Shown piece by piece: positions 58,216-64,000 of a stretch of DNA of 64,000 nt. The translations under genes and the position numbers were made by a program. Source of the stretch: Aristolochia californica. Its lineage: Eukaryota > Streptophyta > Magnoliopsida > Piperales > Aristolochiaceae. The notes under the pieces are model-generated. The model did no database searches. It worked only from the letters and a program-made list of their open reading frames with translations, and was not told the DNA's origin. The DNA lies in contig JARWKL010000016.1 of NCBI GenBank assembly GCA_029961685.1, forward strand, positions 4,279,207-4,343,206. Direction: 5' to 3'. Within the stretch, counting starts at the first letter, position 1, and every line of letters begins with the position of its first letter.

Positions 58216-59339
58216 TAGAAAATCTGCTCAAGATGTAGTCATTGATATGAGAATAAGAACTTCATTCAAAAAGATAACTAATCTGGAGACACTAAAGATT
58301 GAAACCAAAGAAGTTGAAGACGACGTAGAGCAAGCTTGAGAAATGGAAGAGGATCTTCAAATAGAGAAGTCTGAAGAGAGGAGAAGAGAGCCTCATAGAA
58401 GAGAGAGACCCAATTTGCGCAATGTGAAGTTGTCTACTCCTCTCTTCTGTCTTCTCCACTTGAGCTTAGTAACGTCGTCTTCAGCTTCTTTCAAGCTTCA
58501 ACCTCTATCCTCTCCAGGTTCGTCTCTCTTCTCGTCTCATCCTTCTTATTCTTCTCTCATCAATTAGTTCATGTTCAGTAGTCTTTGTCCTTCTATTTTT
58601 TTTTCACTTCCAAAATCTGTTTCTTTTTGGGCAAAATGAGATGCTTGCATGCAGCTTGGATTCATTTCACATACTATCAGGTGTATTGTAATTTGAGCTT
58701 TGATATTGTAATATATGCATATTTAGAGCCTTTGTTATTAATTGAAAAGCAAGTTAATCTTAACCTAATCTAGACTTGGATAAGCTAATAGGTAATTGTT
58801 GTTAAAAATCCCTTAAAAAGGTCCGGGTATTTAGAGTCCCTGTGAGTAGATTAATAATATGAAATAATGATTGTGAATCATAATAAAAATCTGTGTTCTT
58901 TATGGTTGATTTTCATGTTGCATGCCATGTTTGATCGATCATATAAAATTATAATTGAATTCAAATTAGCCATTAGAATTTGATAAACCTATTCACCCCT
59001 CCCGAACGACATCTAAAGGTTTTTAAACATTGGTAATTGAATACAGTCAACCAGCTTCCCAATGGCAAGAAATAGAGAAGTGGCAAAAATCTCGGGATCC
59101 AAATGCCCAAACATAGGAACATGGCTAGTACAGGAATATCCACATAGAAAGTCTTGACCAGGTAGTGTTATCCATCTTGAATGCTCCTTGCTTCGCCTAC
59201 AGTGGTTTTATCAGCCTCTATGTTCCACCTTAGTGTGGAATACCTGAGATAGGAAGTAGTGATTCATCTCTTCATTGGAACAAACATGTCCTATTAAGGG
59301 GACAACTTATAAAGTTAATATTAACCCCGCATAAGATTC

Positions 59340-60690
59340 ATTGTTATTCACTGAAACGTGAACGAGAAAATATTATTCATCACTTACTCTCATTTCTTAA
59401 TAAGATTGAGGAGGTTCACCTTTTTCTTTGATCTCGTGAGGTGGAGTTGAGGAGCTTGAACTTGATTTCAGTGGGGTTAAGTAGCTTGAACTTGGTGATA
59501 TTCGATGGATGGAGAAATTCAGAATACCGGACAGTTTGTTCTCTCGTCCATCAATATCCTCACTCAACTTAACCTGGTGCATAAAGGAGCCTCATTACGA
59601 TTTCAAGGGCCTCAAATCTCTAAAACATAATAGTGCAGATTGATCATCTTCGGCTGAAGAGATAGAGATAAGTAAGCCGAACCTGAAGAGTCTCGAGCAC
59701 AAGGGTCAAGTTTCTGACAAGCCAATTGTCAAAGACATCCCCTCCTTGAATGAAGATACCGAGATGCTCATCCTTCACCTCGACTTCTTCTTCGATCTAT
59801 GCAGGGATGTAAACCACTTGAACTCAAGTTCATCAAATTGAATGCTCAACCCAGGCAGCTGCTACCTTGAACCATCACGTTTGTCAAATTGAATGCTCAA
59901 CCCAACCAGTTCTGCATCTAGACCAATTGGGTTGAGCATTTCAATTTGAAAAACTGGATTGTTCAACTTGGAATATCTCAGGTACTGATGGAGCTCAAGT
60001 AAAATTCTTGTCAGGACTCCCTTGTGTTTACCTGTGATAAGCAAGCAGACGAACTTAAATGGAGTTCAAATGATTTAAGAAAGCACCATGTAAGAAAAAA
60101 AAACAAAGAGGATTCAAATAGCGATAGAGGGAGCATCAGAATTGCACATTTTAAACAGATGAATAAAAGAGAAAAGGCTTACAAATGGATCGATTAGAAA
60201 AAAAGAGGCTCACAACTTTGAACAGCTATGCTATTCCTCTTCTTTGCTGCAATTTCTGTACATAAATGTAAAAGAAGAAGATGATGAAAGGATAGACAAA
60301 ACACTCTTGACTCTCTTTTCCCTACTCTCCTACTTTATATAACTTTTGTTTACGCATTTCTGGCCTTAACAAACAATGCAGTCATTGAATGTGCTTGTAA
60401 AATTGGTTGTAACAAACCTGAAAATTGGTTGTAACTTGTAAGACACTAGGAAATTGGTTGTTACAAACCTAACGGATGTTGCTGTGTCAGCAACCGTTTC
60501 AGAATGGAAAGAGAAAATGCCATCGGGTCAAGAGCCACTTGGACTGGGTTCAATCGGGTTAAATCAAAATCGAACTCTTGTTTCTAACATAGGGGGACCG
60601 GTACACCTGGCCCATTAGTCTGGTCCTATCATAAAGATTAGGTCTGTTTAATGCTTTACACAGTGATGTGAAAAAAATTTCACTGCAAAG
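59340..60690 (+). pseudogene. F-box/LRR pseudogene C
   Basis: Starts ENIIHHLLSFLN (59371 on), the beginning of an F-box, then jumps directly to VELRSLNLIS/LELGDIRWMEKFRIPDS and PSISSLNLTWCIKEPHYDF. Next come KGLKSLKHNS, EEIEISKPNLKSLE, KDIPSLNEDTEMLILHLDFF and FDLCRDVNHLNSSSSN-stop. It has the same order as copies A and B, with an internal deletion removing the rest of the F-box and the first LRRs. The downstream module (59830-60690) holds the GAATGCTCAACCCA blocks, the foldback at 59884-59949 and the GGTTGTAACAAACCTGAAAA block. Confidence 0.7.
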
Positions 60691-61380
60691 TAGAAGGGTG
60701 AGTCTAACCACGAGTCTGACCCTCTCCCTTCCAAATCTGAGTCGCAGGTCAACACGGAATCAAAACTACCATGGTTGTGCAATATGCCATTCGCTCAATT
60801 GATTTTTCTTGCTAGTCCAGTGACTGAGTAACACACAATCACTAAGAGAAGATTTCCACCGTCTAAACTCCAAACCAAGTGAACCACCATTGAGACCTAA
60901 ATAGTATTATTTGATGTAAATGCTTCAACAGCTGAAGTCAAGCTCTATCATATTTCAATTTGTGAACATACTACTGTAGAGAGGGATAAAGATTTTATTG
61001 GGAAACCAATAAGAGTGTGCATGTGTGTTTAGAACAACCAGTACATCAGGAATAACACTCCGGAGAAGCAAACAGAAAAACAGATAACCAATTGTCAAAA
61101 ATATAAATACAAACTCAAAACAGTGCCTAGAACACATATTCACAGCCTCTTCAATGTTATGATACAACAACGACGAAATTTCATCAAATCCTTTTTTCTT
61201 TTATGGCTACTTCACTCTGCTTCATCTAATGATAACAGCTATATGAGCAAAAGCCACCCAAAAAAGGCAGCAGAAACTCAACGATCCCTCTAGAGATTTA
61301 ACATCCTATTATTATGAAAAGAATAACTTGCTTTTTGTATCTGCTTGCTCCTGCTTAAAAAACAGTCACGTATGCTTAAC

Positions 61381-63759
61381 TCAAACCACTCTTTTTGGAT
61401 CCCTGGCTGCAGATAAATGTTCCTGCAAGGAGGGGTGAAATCAGAATGTCAGTGTTGCATGTATGGTAATTAAAAAGGGAGTCTATAAAAAACATCATAG
61501 CAATCATACCGAGATAAAGTCAAAGGCTTTTGTATCTTCTTTCTTGATGCTGCTTGCTGTAGGTGTAAGATTTTGTGCTTGATTATTTGTGACACTGAAA
61601 ATGTCAGGAACAGGCGAAGACTGAATGCCTTCAAGATGCTCGCCGGCAGACAGACCCAGTCCAGGGTGAACTTGACCACCATGATTTCCCAGGTTCTGGA
61701 AGTTGGACATGGTGGCAAGCAGCTGCTGCTGAGCCAAAAAACTTCCCAATGCATTATAGTTTACGGTCTGAGATCCAAAAGCTGGACTAAACATGATATT
61801 TGAAGGGATGTTGTACTGCTTCGCACCCAAAGAAAATACTGGATTTGACTGTGATGTATCAAGGTTGACACTTTGACCGCCTTGCAACCCTAAGATAGAA
61901 TGGGAAGATTGATTACTTGGCCTTACGAGATCAGTTTCAGAAAAGACACCACCGAATGTCCCACTCTGTGGCTGCTGCTGTGGAGCTGAAGATGCATTAA
62001 TAGATAAACCGGCCATCAATGCATTCACATCATTTTTATTGCTCGCTTCTGACTCTCGGCCAAGATGTTCAATGTTTGAACCAAACACATCAAGCAATTC
62101 ATATTTGTAGTTGGAATTACTAGCAGGCAGATTAGTAGTCATGCCATCAGCCTGCTTGCTGTTATCAACAGTCAATCCAGAAAAGAGGTCTACATCTTGT
62201 TCTCTATCTTCAGTTGGGTGGAAAGAAACATCTGCAAAAGGATCATCCTTGCTCTCACTCGCATTAGTGGTAAAATTACCCCCAAACAAATCATCCACCA
62301 CTGGTGCCACAGATGTTGTCAGATCACTCAGATCAACTTGCTTTTCGGTAGTATTTCTGTCCACCCGATCATCTGGTTCACTGGTGTCTATCAGGTCAGG
62401 CATCTCAATCCTGGTAGCTGCCTCAACATTATTAGCTGATGGCATTTCATTAATAGAGGACAGACCACCATCCAGAAGGCTCAGGACCTGATCATCAGAC
62501 ATCGGCAGATAACCATGTTAATTAACTTTGACAGTGAATGTGTTACATTAAGGGTGCGGTGCATACAAGCAAGCATAGAGATGCCTCTCCTGCATGCTGA
62601 AGATCCAGGCAAGGATTTGGTACACAAATCACTTCAGCAACAAAACAAGACCACAAGCATTTTCTTCCATTTCCATCATTGGTAGATTATATTAAAGTGT
62701 AGTTGTGAGAAAATCAAAGTGTACCACTGGAAATAACCATGTATAACCTCTTTTATTTCCAAGCTTGCCTACTAGTTCCATGAGAAGGATAATAATATGA
62801 TATCAATGTACAAAGGTTTGAAAGATCTCAAATTGTAAAGAAGTTTATTAGTTTAATAAAATCTAGAGGAAAGGCATGTTTCCTACAGCTAAACTAATCT
62901 TTCTAATGGATGCTCCCTATAAGTATCTTAACGCTTTAACATACATGTGCTGTATTTGAGTGCACACATTGTTGATGTGTCCCGAGCCTTTCATCAATGA
63001 AAAATGAACAGGGAAACAGGAATCCAATCAAAGCTTTTTTTCCTTGAACAATCAAATCTAAGGTTTTTTTTTTAATAAACAATCAAATTAAACATTTTTT
63101 ATCCACAGTGTATTTGAGTGCACACATTGTTGATGTGTCCCTAGCCTTTCATCAATGAACAATAAAATGAACAGGGAAACAGGAATCCAATCAAAGCTTT
63201 TTTTCCTTGAACAAGCAAATCTAAGGTTTTTTTTTTTAATAAACAATCAAATTAAACATTTTTATCCACACAGTGGATTCATACCAAGGTTGTTTTTAAT
63301 ACAAGGACAATTAATCCCAAAACTTTAAGTGGTCACAGCTGCGTAAAGAGTGCTTCAAGTAATGATGGTACAATTCTTGTCTCTATTCTCACAGAATGAC
63401 CCAGATTACCAATTTAGGCATTTAACTACAGATAGTTATTTGCAGGTGGCTCTTTGAGAAACAGTTACAGCAGAAAAAAATTATATTTATGTAATCAGCC
63501 ATAAGTTTAGCCAGTTTCAAGTAAATATTTAAGGACAATAGAGTAAGACACTGTTCATATAGTTGAAAACCTTAACACAGAAATCAAATAAGATGGTACA
63601 TACCTTGTTTGCTTTTTCCCTCAAAGACACCTGTGGTGTCTCTGAACATTTAACTATATTATCTGGGTTTTCACTAAAAAAAGATGCTATGGTAGAAAAA
63701 TGTGCATCATCCTTTTTCCTCAGAACTGCCTCAAGCACACAGAGAGCCTTCATTCGCAC
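61381..63759 (-). CDS. MTV1: MTV1/tepsin-like ENTH/VHS protein (AP-4 accessory), 3' part
   Basis: Coding exons on the minus strand are 63759-63604, 62487-61510 and 61422-61381 (stop); the 5' exons lie beyond the window. All junctions are canonical and phase 0. The first exon reads VRMKALCVLEAVLRKKDD ... SLREKANK, the C-terminal part of a tepsin-type ENTH/VHS domain, and joins VLSLLDGG. The large exon is a Ser/Asn/Gln-rich disordered tail with DDLFGG, DDPFADV and LFSGLTV (62187-62167). LFSGLTV fits the LFxG[LM]x[LV] motif by which tepsin binds the AP-4 beta ear. KAFDFIS near the end resembles the epsilon-ear motif. Splicing replaces the read-through stop after FISV with FIS-EHLSAARDPKRVV-stop. 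Arabidopsis MTV1 (At3g16270) acts in vacuolar sorting at the trans-Golgi network. I see no lesion. Confidence 0.85.
62953..63275. repeat. 156-bp tandem duplication in the MTV1 intron
   Basis: TGTATTTGAGTGCACACATT, GTCC(C/T)(G/T)AGCCTTTCATC and GGGAAACAGGAATCCAATC recur in order at 62953 and 63109 with few differences. It lies within the intron between 63604 and 62487. Confidence 0.9.
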
Positions 63760-64000
63760 CTGATAGAAACAATTTTTGTTAGATTATTCAATTAGAGTCA
63801 ACTGTAATCCTCTTTTTCGCTCAAAACAATCCAAAGGTCTCATACAACAATGACAAGCACAAGACGTCATTGGACACCTAGCCACATGCCCTCAGAACAT
63901 AAATAAATTGGAGTAAAACTTATCCATCCAGCACAAAGCATAAAGCAACTGTTTATTAAACACTGCTTCAGTGACAAATTCTCCCTGAAGTCAAGAATCA

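Noticed and set aside
62111..62491. 126-codon plus-strand frame opposite the MTV1 exon
   Set aside because: Shadow of the strongly supported minus-strand exon.
62488..62502. MSDDQ as the start of the large MTV1 exon
   Set aside because: The codons before GTCCTGAGC are preceded by an in-frame TAA, and GATCAG just before it is a good acceptor in phase with the upstream exon, so this ATG is intronic.

Overview
The window is nuclear DNA of a flowering plant, most likely a eudicot: AT-rich, intron-containing, and dominated by decayed mobile DNA. I cannot name the species. Only one gene looks clearly functional, the 3' part of an MTV1/tepsin-like ENTH/VHS gene on the minus strand at the right edge (61381-63759). 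A second, unrecognised gene contributes at least two plausible exons at 53253-53644. Almost everything else is repeats, transposon pieces and pseudogenes.

Left third. 1-3160 holds no gene that I recognise. At about 3162 an endogenous caulimovirid (plant pararetrovirus) fragment begins: the end of the RNase H domain, then a broken transactivator/viroplasmin (TAV) gene. From 3972 to 16398 the end of that TAV gene plus the viral intergenic promoter and leader is repeated about 6.9 times head to tail with a unit near 1.81 kb. Every unit carries the acidic TAV C-terminus, a cluster of CATGGTTT motifs, a TATA region, a leader with a GTAAGT donor and a hairpin, a small basic ORF and a hydrophobic ORF. 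One segment of 314 bp is inverted inside the array. No unit has an intact TAV frame. I infer that an internally deleted, circular or concatemeric viral DNA was captured, and that the array then expanded in place.

Middle. F-box/LRR pseudogenes recur at 18955-20435 (minus), 24905-27705 (plus, several pieces), 46690-46930 (plus) and 59340-60690 (plus). A nested transposon complex lies at 31496-39882. It is a Ty1/copia element with long LTRs and a perfect 5-bp target duplication (CTAAG). It contains a separate solo LTR with its own 5-bp duplication (GTGAT), and most of its pol gene is replaced by a non-coding LTR element related to a second copy at about 21495-23731. Other copia remnants lie at 27805-28440 and, tentatively, 50172-50280. 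LTR pairs with initiator-tRNA-like primer sites lie at 43270-44571 and 48520-49352. A pair of inverted dispersed repeats occurs at 29930-30680 and 45810-46450, and the first has acquired a long foldback.

Right. 54563-56676 is a complete-looking non-autonomous hAT-type transposon with TAGGGGTGGC termini and a perfect 8-bp target duplication (CTTTTCAC). Beyond it are microsatellites, tandem duplications, the last F-box pseudogene, and then the MTV1-like gene running off the right edge.
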